Below are positions 17,047 to 28,091 of a stretch of 64,000 nucleotides of DNA, piece after piece (within the stretch, counting starts at the first letter, position 1; every line of letters begins with the position of its first letter). The stretch lies in assembly GCF_029846235.1 (NCBI RefSeq), contig NZ_JARVWP010000009.1:1-64000 (forward strand), written 5' to 3'. The position numbers and the translations under genes were made by a program. The notes beneath the pieces were generated by a model, which worked only from the letters and a program-made list of their open reading frames with translations, was not told the origin of the DNA and did not search any database. Origin of the DNA: Bradyrhizobium sp. CER78 (lineage in GTDB: Bacteria; Pseudomonadota; Alphaproteobacteria; Rhizobiales; Xanthobacteraceae).

Positions 17047-18828
17047 TTACTTCGCTTCGGCGCGCTTGGGCGGGCTGGCCGGCCACGACTTGATCAGGGT
17101 GTCGTAGTCGATCGTCTCGCCCTTCGGCTTCTCGTTCGCGAGCTTGCGCTGCGGAGCGATGGTGCCGTCCTTCTCGGCCTTCTTGTACCAGTACTCGGCG
17201 GTTTCCTTCTTGTTCAGCTTCGGTCCGCAGGCACCCTGCACACCGGACTTCTCAAGACGCTCCATCACCGAATCCTGGGCCGCGGCGAGCGCGTCCATCG
17301 CAGCTTGCGGCGTCTTCGCACCGGACGACGCATCGCCGATGTTCTGCCACCACAGCTGAGCGAGCTTCGGATAGTCAGGCACGTTGTTGCCGGTCGGGGT
17401 CCACTGCACGCGCGCGGGCGAGCGGTAGAACTCGATCAGGCCGCCGAGCTTCGGCGCACGCTCGGTGAACGACTTGTCCCAGATGTCGGATTCACGGATG
17501 AAGGTGAGACCGACATGGCTCTTCTTCAGCGACACCGACTTGGAGACGATGAACTGCTGATAGAGCCAGGCCGCCTTGCGGCGATCGACCGGGGTCGACT
17601 TCAAGAGCGTGAGCGAACCCACGTCCTGGTAGCCGAGCTTCATGCCGTCCTTCCAGTACGAGCCGTGCGGCGACGGAGCCATACGCCACTTCGGCGTACC
17701 GTCCGCGTTCATCACGGCGATGCCCGGCTTCACCATGTCGGCAGTGAAGGCGGTGTACCAGAAGATCTGCTGGGCGATGTTGCCCTGCGAGGGCACCGGG
17801 CCCGACTCGGAGAAGGTCATGCCCTGCGCCTGCGGCGGAGCATACTTCTTCATCCAGTCGAGATACTTGACGATCGAATAGACCGACGCCGGGCCGTTGA
17901 CGTCGCCGCCACGCTCGACCGACGAGCCGACCGGACGGCAGCCTTCCATGCGGATGCCCCATTCGTCGACCGGCAGGCCGTTCGGGAGACCCTTGTCGCC
18001 GTTGCCGGCCATCGACAGCCAGGCGTCGGTGAAACGCCAGCCGAGCGAGGGATCCTTCTTGCCATAGTCCATATGGCCGTAGACCTTGACGCCGTTGATC
18101 TCCTTGACGTCGTTGGTAAAGAAGTCGGCGATATCTTCATAGGCCGACCAGTTCACCGGAACGCCGAGATCGTAGCCATACTTGGCCTTGAACTTCGCCT
18201 TGTATTCCGGGTTGGTGAACCAGTCGTAGCGGAACCAATAGAGGTTCGCGAACTGCTGGTCGGGCAGCTGATAGAGATGACCGTTCGGCGCCGTCGTGAA
18301 CGACTTGCCGATGAAGTCGTCGACGTCGAGCATCGGATCGGTGACGTCCTTGGCTTCGCCCTTCATCCACTCCGTGAGGTCGACCGCCTGGCCGTAACGG
18401 AAGTGGGTGCCGATGAAGTCGGAGTCGTTGATCCAGCCGTCATAGACGTTCTTGCCGGACTGCATCTGGGTCTGGATCTTCTCGACGACGTCACCTTCCT
18501 GGATGATGTCGTGCTTGACCTTGATGCCGGTGATCTCCTCGAACGCCTTGGCGAGCGTGCGGGATTCGTATTCGTGCACCGTCAGCGTTTCGGAGACGAC
18601 GTTGATATCCATGCCCTTGAAGGGGGCAGCGGCCTTGATGAACCACTGCATCTCCTTCATCTGGTCGTCCTTGGAGAGGGTCGACGGCTGGAATTCGCTG
18701 TCGATCCACTTCTTCGCGGCCGCCTCGTCGGCGCGCGCCGGCGCGGCGATAGCCACTGATGCCACAGCCAGCGCGACGACGCTGGTCATGGTCAGAAGAC
18801 TATCCTTGGTGCTTCTCAAGTGTCGCAT
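17047..18828 (-). CDS. glpV: Glycerol ABC transporter periplasmic substrate-binding protein
   Basis: A 593-residue secreted binding protein with a Sec signal (LLTMTSVVALAVASVAIAAP, cleavage at ARADE). It starts at ATG 18828 after a GGAGG ribosome site. The mature part reads as a large extracellular solute-binding protein (LTVHEYESRTLAKAFEEITGIKV, LPDQQFANLYWFRYDW). Its size and position as the last gene of glpD-S-T-P-Q-U-V match the glycerol transporter described in Rhizobium leguminosarum. It captures glycerol in the periplasm and hands it to GlpP/GlpQ. The operon terminator follows within 40 bases. Confidence 0.88.
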   Translation of the reverse strand: MRHLRSTKDSLLTMTSVVALAVASVAIAAPARADEAAAKKWIDSEFQPSTLSKDDQMKEMQWFIKAAAPFKGMDINVVSETLTVHEYESRTLAKAFEEITGIKVKHDIIQEGDVVEKIQTQMQSGKNVYDGWINDSDFIGTHFRYGQAVDLTEWMKGEAKDVTDPMLDVDDFIGKSFTTAPNGHLYQLPDQQFANLYWFRYDWFTNPEYKAKFKAKYGYDLGVPVNWSAYEDIADFFTNDVKEINGVKVYGHMDYGKKDPSLGWRFTDAWLSMAGNGDKGLPNGLPVDEWGIRMEGCRPVGSSVERGGDVNGPASVYSIVKYLDWMKKYAPPQAQGMTFSESGPVPSQGNIAQQIFWYTAFTADMVKPGIAVMNADGTPKWRMAPSPHGSYWKDGMKLGYQDVGSLTLLKSTPVDRRKAAWLYQQFIVSKSVSLKKSHVGLTFIRESDIWDKSFTERAPKLGGLIEFYRSPARVQWTPTGNNVPDYPKLAQLWWQNIGDASSGAKTPQAAMDALAAAQDSVMERLEKSGVQGACGPKLNKKETAEYWYKKAEKDGTIAPQRKLANEKPKGETIDYDTLIKSWPASPPKRAEAK

Positions 18829-18904
18829 GTTGATTCCTCCGGTTGCAGCGACAAACTAAGTACCCCAGGTCCGGGTAGGCCCCGGATCTGCTCTTTTTCG
18901 CCTC

Positions 18905-19231
18905 TCAGACGGTTCGAAAGATAAACGCAGCTGAGGCAAGCGAAATCAGTGTTGCGAGCCACAGGCTCGAAATATCAATGCCCTCCCCGATCGGCAGGGT
19001 GAAAATCGGATCGGTGCCGACGAGGCCGATCCACAGCAAATGGATCACCGCTGCCAGCACCAGCGAGACGAACAGGCGATCGCCACGCGTGGTCGGAATC
19101 CGCAGCACGCCGACCCGCTCGGCTTCGGGATAGGCAATCGCGAGCCAGGTCATCATCCCGAGCGTAGAGGCAAGCAGCACGAAGAAGACTGCGGTCGGCC
19201 AGGTCCATGCCATCCATGCGATGCTGTCCAT
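18905..19231 (-). CDS. glpU: Small membrane protein of the glycerol ABC transporter (DUF2160)
   Basis: A 108-residue protein with three hydrophobic helices (about 10-30, 50-72 and 86-104), reading MDSIAWMAWTWPTAVFFVLL at the start. It matches DUF2160, a family that appears almost only inside this transporter operon; the rhizobial gene is called glpU. Its role is unknown: a membrane accessory subunit is the best guess. A palindromic repeat lies between it and glpQ, so transcription must cross that hairpin. Confidence 0.85.
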   Translation of the reverse strand: MDSIAWMAWTWPTAVFFVLLASTLGMMTWLAIAYPEAERVGVLRIPTTRGDRLFVSLVLAAVIHLLWIGLVGTDPIFTLPIGEGIDISSLWLATLISLASAAFIFRTV

Positions 19232-19261
19232 GCCTCAGTTCCTTCCGCACGGCGCGGCGCG

Positions 19262-19379
19262 CCCCCTCTCCCATGGGGAGAGGGCTGGGGTGAGGGGGTA
19301 CGGTCTATCGATCGAGCGGAACCCCTCACCCGGATTTGCCGCTTCGCGCCAAATCCGACCTCTCCCCATGGGAGAGGTG
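19262..19379. repeat. Intergenic palindromic repeat, family D, inside the glp operon
   Basis: CCCTCTCCCATGGGGAGAGG and CCTCTCCCCATGGGAGAGG are small hairpins bounding an inverted CCCCTCACC/GGTGAGGGG pair. The element sits between glpQ and glpU inside one transcription unit, where it could dampen downstream expression or stabilise upstream mRNA. Confidence 0.7.
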
Positions 19380-19421
19380 AAGTCCGGCGTCGAGATGCTA
19401 GTTATTCGATTGATCATTGGA

Positions 19422-20231
19422 TTAGACCCGGCCGAGCGCGAAGCCGCGCGCGATGTAGTTGCGGACGAACCAGATCACCAGCGCCCCTGGGATGATGGTG
19501 AGCACGCCGGCCGCGGCAAGCAGCCCCCAATCCATGCCGGCGGCCGAGACCGTGCGCGTCATGATCGCCGCGATCGGCTTGGCCTGCACCGAGGTCAGCG
19601 TGCGCGCCAGCAGCAGTTCGACCCATGAGAACATGAAGCAGAAGAAGGCGGCGACGCCGATGCCGCTCGCGATCAGCGGCACCAGGATCTTGATAAAGAA
19701 GCGCGGAAACGAATAGCCGTCGAGGAACGCGGTCTCGTCGATCTCGCGCGGCACGCCCGAGACGAAGCCTTCGAGGATCCACACCGCCAGCGGCACGTTG
19801 AAGATGCAGTGCGCGAGCGCAACCGCCCACGGCGTATCGAACAGGCCGATCGCCGAATAGAGGTTGAAGAACGGCAGCGCATAGACCGCCGCCGGCGCCA
19901 TGCGGTTCGACAGCAGCCAGAAGAACAGATGCTTGTCGCCGAGGAAGCGGTAGCGCGAGAACGCATAGGCCGCCGGCAACGCCACCGCGATCGAGATCAC
20001 GGTGTTGATGACGACATATTCAAGCGAATTGATGTAGCCGGAATACCAGCTCTCGTCGGTGAAGATGCGCCGGTAGTGCTGCAGCGTCGGCGTATGCGGC
20101 CACAGCGTCATCGTCGAGACGATCTCGGCGTTGGTCTTGAAGCTCATGTTGACGAGCCAGTAGATCGGCAACAGCAGGAAGATCAGGAACAGCGCCATGA
20201 CCAGGCGGCGGCCGGGGATCGAGTGCATCAC
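19422..20231 (-). CDS. glpQ: Glycerol ABC transporter permease GlpQ
   Basis: A 269-residue inner-membrane permease of the MalG class with about six helices. The N-terminus LVMALFLIFLLLPIYWLVNM is a typical first helix. The coupling (EAA-like) loop, which contacts the ATPase, is GFVSGVPREIDETAFLDGYS, with the usual E-A-A-G region replaced by DETAFLDG. It starts four bases inside the end of glpP (ATGA overlap). With GlpP it forms the heterodimeric channel for glycerol. Confidence 0.9.
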   Translation of the reverse strand: MMHSIPGRRLVMALFLIFLLLPIYWLVNMSFKTNAEIVSTMTLWPHTPTLQHYRRIFTDESWYSGYINSLEYVVINTVISIAVALPAAYAFSRYRFLGDKHLFFWLLSNRMAPAAVYALPFFNLYSAIGLFDTPWAVALAHCIFNVPLAVWILEGFVSGVPREIDETAFLDGYSFPRFFIKILVPLIASGIGVAAFFCFMFSWVELLLARTLTSVQAKPIAAIMTRTVSAAGMDWGLLAAAGVLTIIPGALVIWFVRNYIARGFALGRV

Positions 20232-21201
20232 GCCACTCCTTCCTTCGGTTTGAGCACGCCTGCGGGCTTGGGCGCGGCCGCTGGCTTGGGCTCGGCAGCC
20301 GGCTCGCCCTGCGCCACGGCCTTACGTTCGGTGCCGGCATTGGTCATCACGGTGTAGAACACCCAGCACACGATCAGGATGATCAGATTGTAGACCAGCG
20401 ACAGCGCGGCAGCCTTGCCGAGGTCGAACTGGCCGAGCGCGATCTTCACGAGTTCGATCGAGACGAAGGTCGTCGAGTTGCCGGGCCCGCCGCCCGTGAC
20501 CACGAACGGCTCGGTGTAGATCATGAAACTGTCCATGAAGCGCAGCAGCACCGCGATCAAGAGCACGCGGTTCATCTTCGGCAGCTGGATCGCCTTGAAC
20601 ACCGCCCAGCGCGAGGCGCCGTCGATCTGCGCCGCCTGGTAATAGGCGTCGGGGATCGACTTCAGGCCGGCGTAGCACAGCAGCGCGACGAGGCTGGTCC
20701 AGTGCCAGACGTCCATCACGATGACGGTGACCCAGGCGTCGACCTCATTGGAGACGTAGTTGTAGTTGAAGCCGAGATGGTTCAGCACGTAGCCGAGCAG
20801 GCCGATATCTGGCCGGCCGAAGATCTGCCAGATGGTGCCGACCACGTTCCACGGAATCAAGAGCGGCAGCGCGAGGATGACGAGGCAGGCCGCGACGCTC
20901 CAGCCCTCGCGCGGCATCGACAGTGCGACGACGATGCCGAGCGGCACCTCGATCGCCAGGATCACGGCGGAGAAGAACAAATTGCGGCCGAGCGAGGCCA
21001 GGAAGCGGCCGCCGAGATCGGTGGAGGGATCAAGCAGCTCCTTGAACCAGCCGACGCCGTTCCAGAAGAACTGGTTGTTGCCGAAGGTGTCCTGCATCGA
21101 ATAGTTCACGACCGTCATCAGCGGCAGCACCGCCGAGAATGCGACCACCAGGAACACCGGCAGCACCAGGAACCAGGCTTTTTGGTTGATCGTCTTGTCC
21201 A

Positions 21202-21202
<1 letters not shown>
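20228..21202 (-). CDS. glpP: Glycerol ABC transporter permease GlpP
   Basis: A 324-residue MalF-class permease. The first helix is AWFLVLPVFLVVAFSAVLPL, and a large periplasmic segment precedes the core helices. The coupling loop is LKSIPDAYYQAAQIDGASRW, a clear EAA motif (AAQIDGA). The C-terminal tail is Ala/Pro/Lys-rich (PAAEPKPAAAPKPAG) and low in complexity. Its ATG shares a base with the glpT stop (TGATG), and its own end overlaps glpQ. It pairs with GlpQ. Confidence 0.9.
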
Positions 21203-22287
<1,085 letters not shown>

Positions 22288-22299
22288 GGAGCATCTCCC

Positions 22300-23384
<1,085 letters not shown>

Positions 23385-23388
<4 letters not shown>

Positions 23389-24929
23389 GCCCGTCCTCCC
23401 GCTTCGCGGAGGGGACGTTCACCGGACACGCGGTTGGCGGCCATCCACTCGTCGAGCGCGGCGATTTCACCCGCCGTCATCCGCAAGCCCAGCTTGGATC
23501 GTCGCCAAACGACATCTTCCGCAGTCCGAGCCCATTCGTTCGCCATCAGGTACCGGACTTCACTCTCCGTCAAGGTGGCGCCGAAGGAACGGCCGAGATC
23601 TTCAGCCGATGCTGCATTGCCGAGGACCTTGCCGGCGCGCGTGCCGTAGGCGTGCGCGAGACGATTGGCATGGGGCTGCGCGAGGAATGGATGGTTGCGA
23701 ACCAGCTCGGCGGCGAGCGCCGCGACCGCCGACACATCCATGTCGCCGCCAGGCAACGGCGCCTTGCCGGTCCAGCCCTCCTGCGCTTTCGCGCCCTTGA
23801 GATAAGGCGCGAGCCGCTCCAGCGCCTCTTCGGAGAGCCGGCGATAGGTCGTGATCTTGCCGCCATAGATCGAGAGTAGCGGCGCACCGCCAGGCGTATC
23901 GAGCTCGAACACATAGTCGCGGGTGGCGGCCTTGGCTTCGCTCGCGCCATCGTCATAGAGCGGACGCACGCCGGAGTAGTTCCAGACCACGTCCTGCGGT
24001 TTCACCGGCTTGGCAAGGTATTCGCTGGCGGAGGCGCAGAGATATTCGATCTCCTCCTGCGTCGCCTTCACCTTGGCCGGATCGCCGTCATAGTCGCGAT
24101 CGGTGGTGCCGATCAGCGAGAATTCGTCCTGGTAGGGAATCACGAAGATGATGCGGCCGTCGGCATTCTGGAAGATGTAGGCGCGGTCGTGGTCGTAGAG
24201 CTTGGGCACCACGATGTGCGAACCCTGCACCAGCCGCACCTTGGCCCGTGCATTGACGCCGCCGCCCAACGCCAGCACCTGCTCGACCCAGGGACCGCCG
24301 GCATTGACCAGCACACGCGATTTGATCGTCTCACGCGAACCGCTCGTCGTGTCCTCGACCGTGACGTGCCAGACGCCGTCGACCTGCCGGGTCTCGACCG
24401 CGCGGGTGCGGGTGCGGATCTCGGCGCCGCGATCGGCGGCATCGCGCGCCGTCAACGCAACCAGCCGCGCGTCGTCGACGAAGCAGTCGGAATATTCAAA
24501 GCCCTTGGTGTAGCGGCCGGGGATCAGCGGCTTGCCGACCACGTCGCGCGTCAGATCTACCGAGCGCGTCGCCGGCAGCAGATGACGGCCGCCGATATGG
24601 TCGTAGAGGAAGAGGCCGAGCCGCAGCAGCCAGGCGGGGCGCAGGCCCGCGTGATGCGGCAGAACGAAACGCAGCGGGCGAATGATATGCGGCGCGATCT
24701 GCCAGAGGATCTCGCGCTCGATCAGCGCCTCACGCACCAGACGAAACTCGTAATATTCGAGATAGCGCAGGCCGCCATGCACAAGCTTGGTCGACCAGGA
24801 CGACGTTCCGCTGGCCAAGTCATTCATTTCACAGAGGAAAACAGAATTGCCCCGGCCCGCCGCATCGCGCGCGATGCCGCAGCCATTAACGCCGCCTCCA
24901 ATGATGGCGAGGTCGTAAATTCGATCCAA
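23385..24929 (-). CDS. glpD: Glycerol-3-phosphate dehydrogenase (FAD)
   Basis: A 514-residue respiratory flavoenzyme that oxidises sn-glycerol-3-phosphate to dihydroxyacetone phosphate and passes electrons to quinone. The FAD motif is DLAIIGGGVNGCGIARDAAG, followed by the family block GTSSWSTKLVHGGLRYLEYY. The middle contains IIFVIPYQDEFSLIGTTDRD and the C-terminal helical cap is present. It starts with TTG at 24929 after GGGGGAAG, an unusual start for a catabolic enzyme that may reduce translation. It is the first gene of the operon, with candidate GlpR boxes 44-90 bases upstream. Confidence 0.93.
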
Positions 24930-24972
24930 AGAACGCTTCCCCCGGCAACCGCCTTCGCTTTGACGGTTTTAC

Positions 24973-25018
24973 TTTCGGATTGGAGTAGATCACAACAAAA
25001 AACGAAAGCAAAGCGAAA
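24973..25018 (-). promoter_or_regulatory. Candidate GlpR operator with TTTCG boxes
   Basis: On the coding (minus) strand, two direct TTTCG boxes at 25018-25014 and 25007-25003 lie exactly 11 bases apart, and an inverted box (CGAAA on the minus strand) lies at 24977-24973. TTTCG-type direct repeats are known for DeoR-family regulators, and the glpR gene lies just upstream. The position, 44-90 bases before the glpD start, fits promoter control. Confidence 0.45.
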
Positions 25019-25128
25019 ATGGGGAACTTTAGCTGGGGATTTTTTGGGCGGGATGATCGCGGCGGGGGCAGAGCGTCGGCAAGTTTCGCGCGGTCACTCT
25101 CGCGCAGGGCATCGCGGATGGCTCTTAT

Positions 25129-25287
25129 CCTCCCCTGGAGGTGGAGGATCGGTTCGCATGCAATGCGAACCGAGATGGGGTGATCTCTCCGCTCGGGCAC
25201 TACTCGTGTTGAGAGATCACCCCACCCGGCCTCACATCTCGCTTCGCTCGCTGTGAGCCGACCCTCCCCCTCCAGGGGAGGGTGAAG
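25129..25287. repeat. Large nested palindromic repeat, family D variant
   Basis: Outer arms CCTCCCCTGGAGGTGGAGG and CCCCCTCCAGGGGAGGG enclose a perfect 13-bp stem, GGGGTGATCTCTC (25177-25189) with GAGAGATCACCCC (25211-25223). It lies in the 624-base gap between glpR and glpD, upstream of the probable glpD promoter. No gene is visible in this gap. Confidence 0.75.
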
Positions 25288-25368
25288 CGAGCGCGCTGCT
25301 ATCGTGGTTGCCGACGAGTCAGCGCAGACACTGACTATTCAGAGCTGCGCGGCTTCGTCGCATCCGCT

Positions 25369-25539
25369 GTCATGCCCCGCTTCAAGCGGGGCATCCAGTA
25401 CGTTGCGGCGTCTCGACTCAAGCGCGAATGTCTCGGGAATTCTGGATCGCCCGGTCCCGTCTACGCCAAGGCTTCGACGCGGCTCAGGTATTAGGCGCGC
25501 CGTAGCATTTGCGGAGGCGGCAAGCCGGGCGACGACAGC
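25369..25539. repeat. Family F palindromic repeat interrupted by a second palindromic unit
   Basis: GTCATGCCCCGCTTCAAGCG opens the element, and CTGGATCGCCCGGTC (25442-25456) should be followed by AAGCCGGGCGA as at position 42-67. Instead about 65 bases intervene (25457-25521), themselves an imperfect palindrome (CTACGCCAAGGCTTCGACG against CGCCGTAGCATTTGCGGAGG). This looks like an insertion of one small palindromic element into another. Confidence 0.6.
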
Positions 25540-25553
25540 GAGATGATACGGAA

Positions 25554-26384
25554 TCACGCGCTGCGCAGCGTCGCCGGTGTCGGGTCGGCGCCATTGTCGT
25601 CGATGTCGGCGGCCGGCTTGTCCATCGCGACGACCACCTCGATCCCTCTGCTGTGGCAGATGTTGGCGAGGCCCGCAGGCAAGGGCGAGTCGGTGACGAA
25701 GGTCTGGATCTGACTCATATGGGCGATGCGCACCGGCGCGCTGCGGCGGAGTTTTGTCGCATCCGACACCAGCATCACATTGCGCGCATTGGCGATGATC
25801 GCCTGCGCCACCTGCACCTCGCGATAGTCGAAGTCGAGCAGCGCGCCCTCCTCGTCGATCGCCGAGGCGCCGATGATGGCGTAATCGACCTTGAACTGGC
25901 CGATCAGCTGCGTCGCGGTCGAGCCGACCACCGCGCCGTCGGCGCGGCGCACCGTGCCGCCGGCGACCACCACCTCGATGCGCGGATGACGGTACAGCAG
26001 CATCGCGACATTGAGGTTGTTGGTGATGACGAGCAGATCCTCGTGCGAGGTCAGCGCGCTGGCGACCTCTTCCGTGGTGGTGCCGATGTTGATGAACAGC
26101 GAGCAACCGTTCGGAATCCGCGCGGCCGCAGCGGCGCCGATCGCCTTCTTCTCCTCGGCGGCGACGAAGCGCCGCGCCTCATAGGCGAGGTTCTCGACGC
26201 CCGAGGCGATGATCGCACCGCCATGGATGCGGGTCAGCGACCGCTCGTCGCAGAGATCGTTGAGGTCCTTGCGAATGGTCTGCGCCGACACCTCGAACCG
26301 CTTGGCAAGGTCCTCGACCATGACCCGGCCGAATGCGCGTGCGATGTTGAGGATTTCAGTCTGGCGATGGGAGAGTCCGGCCAC
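25554..26384 (-). CDS. glpR: DeoR family regulator GlpR
   Basis: A 276-residue repressor with the DeoR helix-turn-helix (LSHRQTEILNIARAFGRVMV, FEVSAQTIRKDLNDLC) and a C-terminal sugar-phosphate sensor domain of the ribose-5-phosphate isomerase-like fold (CSLFINIGTTTEEVASALTS, GAIIASG). It starts with GTG at 26384. Placed directly upstream of glpD in the same orientation, it is the expected regulator of the glycerol operon, with glycerol-3-phosphate as probable ligand by analogy with known GlpR. A 624-base gap with repeats separates it from glpD, so it is probably transcribed separately. Confidence 0.87.
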   Translation of the reverse strand: MAGLSHRQTEILNIARAFGRVMVEDLAKRFEVSAQTIRKDLNDLCDERSLTRIHGGAIIASGVENLAYEARRFVAAEEKKAIGAAAAARIPNGCSLFINIGTTTEEVASALTSHEDLLVITNNLNVAMLLYRHPRIEVVVAGGTVRRADGAVVGSTATQLIGQFKVDYAIIGASAIDEEGALLDFDYREVQVAQAIIANARNVMLVSDATKLRRSAPVRIAHMSQIQTFVTDSPLPAGLANICHSRGIEVVVAMDKPAADIDDNGADPTPATLRSA

Positions 26385-26489
26385 GGCGGCCCCCTTAAAA
26401 CGGCGAGTCGCCCATGGTGCGACCGTTCGGCACCGAGGTCAACGAGCAAGCACGGACGGGGTTAAGAACTGCGTTGCAGCAATGCCGAT

Positions 26490-27200
26490 CTACCAAGTCA
26501 TCGCCGACGCAACCAGGCGGATCAATTCCGGATCGTCGAACGCCCGGGCGCTGGCGACCGCGCCGGCTGCGAGCAGATCGGCATGACTGAGCCCGGTTCG
26601 CATCCCGATCGTCGCGATGCCCGCCGCCGTCGCGGACTGAATGCCGGAGCGCGAGTCCTCGAACGCCAGTGACGCCGATGCCGCCGCGCCCGCAAGGCGC
26701 AGCCCCTCGAGATACGGCAATGGGTGCGGCTTGCCATGCGCGAGCTCGTCGCCGATCACGAGCGCCTTGAAACGGTGCGCGATGCCCAGTCCCGAGAGCA
26801 GCAGTTCGGCGTTCGGGCGCGGCGCATTGGTCACGGCGACCATCGGCACGCCGGCGCGATCGGCGCGGTCGAGCAGCGCCATCAATCCCGGCACCGGCAC
26901 GATCTGGCCGCTGACCAATTCGCGGAAAATCCGCTCCTTCTCGCTGAGGATGCTGGCGCGGCGTTCAGGCGGCTCGTGGGCGAGGAAGCGCGCGCCGATC
27001 GATGCGTTGGAGAAGCCTTGCAGCTCCCTGCCGAAGCGCGCGTGATCGAACGAATGTCCATGCGGGCCGAGCACCCGGTTGAACGCGGCCAGATGGAGTG
27101 GATCGGTGTCGGCGAGCGTGCCGTCGATATCGAACAGCAGCGCTCCTTGTGTCTGCGACGCTTGTTGTGTCTGCGACGCTTGGCCTTGTGTCTGCGACAT
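26490..27200 (-). CDS. HAD-superfamily phosphatase with Ser-Gln-Thr-Gln N-terminal repeats
   Basis: A 236-residue HAD subfamily IA hydrolase. Motif I is FDIDGTLADTD (nucleophile and acid/base Asp), motif II is VTNAPRP, the Lys is in GKPHPLPYLEG and motif III is FEDSRSG. It resembles phosphoglycolate or beta-phosphoglucomutase-type enzymes. The first ~18 residues repeat SQTQ three times, reflecting a short tandem DNA repeat. It lies upstream of glpR on the same strand, so hydrolysis of a glycerol-related phosphate is possible but unproven. Confidence 0.85.
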   Translation of the reverse strand: MSQTQGQASQTQQASQTQGALLFDIDGTLADTDPLHLAAFNRVLGPHGHSFDHARFGRELQGFSNASIGARFLAHEPPERRASILSEKERIFRELVSGQIVPVPGLMALLDRADRAGVPMVAVTNAPRPNAELLLSGLGIAHRFKALVIGDELAHGKPHPLPYLEGLRLAGAAASASLAFEDSRSGIQSATAAGIATIGMRTGLSHADLLAAGAVASARAFDDPELIRLVASAMTW

Positions 27201-27284
27201 CCGGGGAAATATTCCGTGAACCCGGATGCATCAATACAGCCTCTTGCGGCGCGCGCAAACGGCACACCGCAGCTCAATGGCCGA

Positions 27285-27479
27285 TCAGGAAGCGACCTGC
27301 AAAATTTGCCCGGTGACAAGGCGTCGCGCCGCACGCTCGGCCTCGCGTGCGTTGCGGAAGATTTGGCCTTCAAGGGCCTGGAACAGGTGCGAGGCTGCAA
27401 AAAACGCGTACCCGCGTGCGTCGCGCACCACGATACCCGCAGTTTGTGAATTTACCTCGATCACGCAGCTGTCTGACAT
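27285..27479 (-). CDS. Uncharacterised 64-residue protein under an EcfG-type promoter
   Basis: A short protein reading MSDSCVIEVNSQTAGIVVRD at the start, then GYAFFAASHLFQALEGQIFR and a basic helix NAREAERAARRLVTG. I recognise it as a small family seen in Bradyrhizobium without known function. It is predicted soluble, with a beta-hairpin start and an amphipathic Arg/Ala helix. A consensus EcfG promoter ends 30 bases upstream, which places it in the general stress response. It is not co-oriented tightly with any neighbour. Confidence 0.75.
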   Translation of the reverse strand: MSDSCVIEVNSQTAGIVVRDARGYAFFAASHLFQALEGQIFRNAREAERAARRLVTGQILQVAS

Positions 27480-27508
27480 TATGGGCCTCGGTTTGATTCC
27501 GGGCCGAC

Positions 27509-27533
27509 AACGATGTCACCGCCTGTTTGTTCC
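27509..27533 (-). promoter_or_regulatory. EcfG (general stress sigma factor) promoter
   Basis: On the minus strand the sequence reads GGAAC, 16 bases, CGTT, exactly the alphaproteobacterial EcfG consensus (GGAAC-N16/17-CGTT). The -10 element ends 30 bases before the start of the 64-residue protein gene. Confidence 0.7.
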
Positions 27534-27644
27534 TCAGTTTATTTGCGAACCGAAGCGCCGTTTTTGCAGCCAGGCCGCGCTCCGGTCTCAGTTTCGACGC
27601 GTTTTACTCGCGCCGAATCAGCGACGCTTTTCGCGCGAAAAACG

Positions 27645-28091
27645 TCAGGTCGAAATCGTCGCGCCGTCGCGCTGGATCGGTTGCGGACGGCCCTGCTCGT
27701 CGATCGAGACGTAGGTGAAATTGCCGTCGGTGACGAGAATCGATTGCTGCTCGCGGCGGCGCAGCACCCAGGCTTCGAGATGGACCGTGATCGAGGTGCG
27801 GCCGACGCGGACGAGATTGGCGTGCACCGAGACGAGATCGCCGACATAGACCGCCTTGCGGAAGTTCATCGCCTCGATCGCGACCGTCACGGTGCGCGAC
27901 TTCGCCACCTTGCCCGCGAACACGCCGCCGCCGAGATCCATCTGGCTGAGCAGCCAGCCGCCGAAGATATCGCCATTGGCGTTGGTGTCGGCCGGCATCG
28001 CCAGCGTGCGGATGCAGAGATCGCCCTGCGGCTCGTTGCCGCTGATCGGCGGCGCGTGAACATGGGTGTCGGTCACTTGCGAGTCGGTCAC
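27645..28091 (-). CDS. Acyl-CoA thioesterase (YciA-type hotdog)
   Basis: A 148-residue hotdog-fold thioesterase that hydrolyses acyl-CoA to free acid and CoA. The family motif ADTNANGDIFGGWLLSQMD, with its catalytic Asp/Gly-Gly helix, is intact, and AIEAMNFRKAVYVGDLVSVH follows as in YciA. It starts with GTG at 28091, sharing GTGA with the stop of the preceding dehydrogenase gene, so it is the last, translationally coupled gene of the beta-oxidation operon. It may relieve CoA trapping. Confidence 0.88.
   Translation of the reverse strand: MTDSQVTDTHVHAPPISGNEPQGDLCIRTLAMPADTNANGDIFGGWLLSQMDLGGGVFAGKVAKSRTVTVAIEAMNFRKAVYVGDLVSVHANLVRVGRTSITVHLEAWVLRRREQQSILVTDGNFTYVSIDEQGRPQPIQRDGATIST

Noticed and set aside
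17305..18759. A 484-residue plus-strand frame opposite glpV
   Set aside because: Antisense shadow of glpV with biased Val/Asp/Arg composition and no family features.
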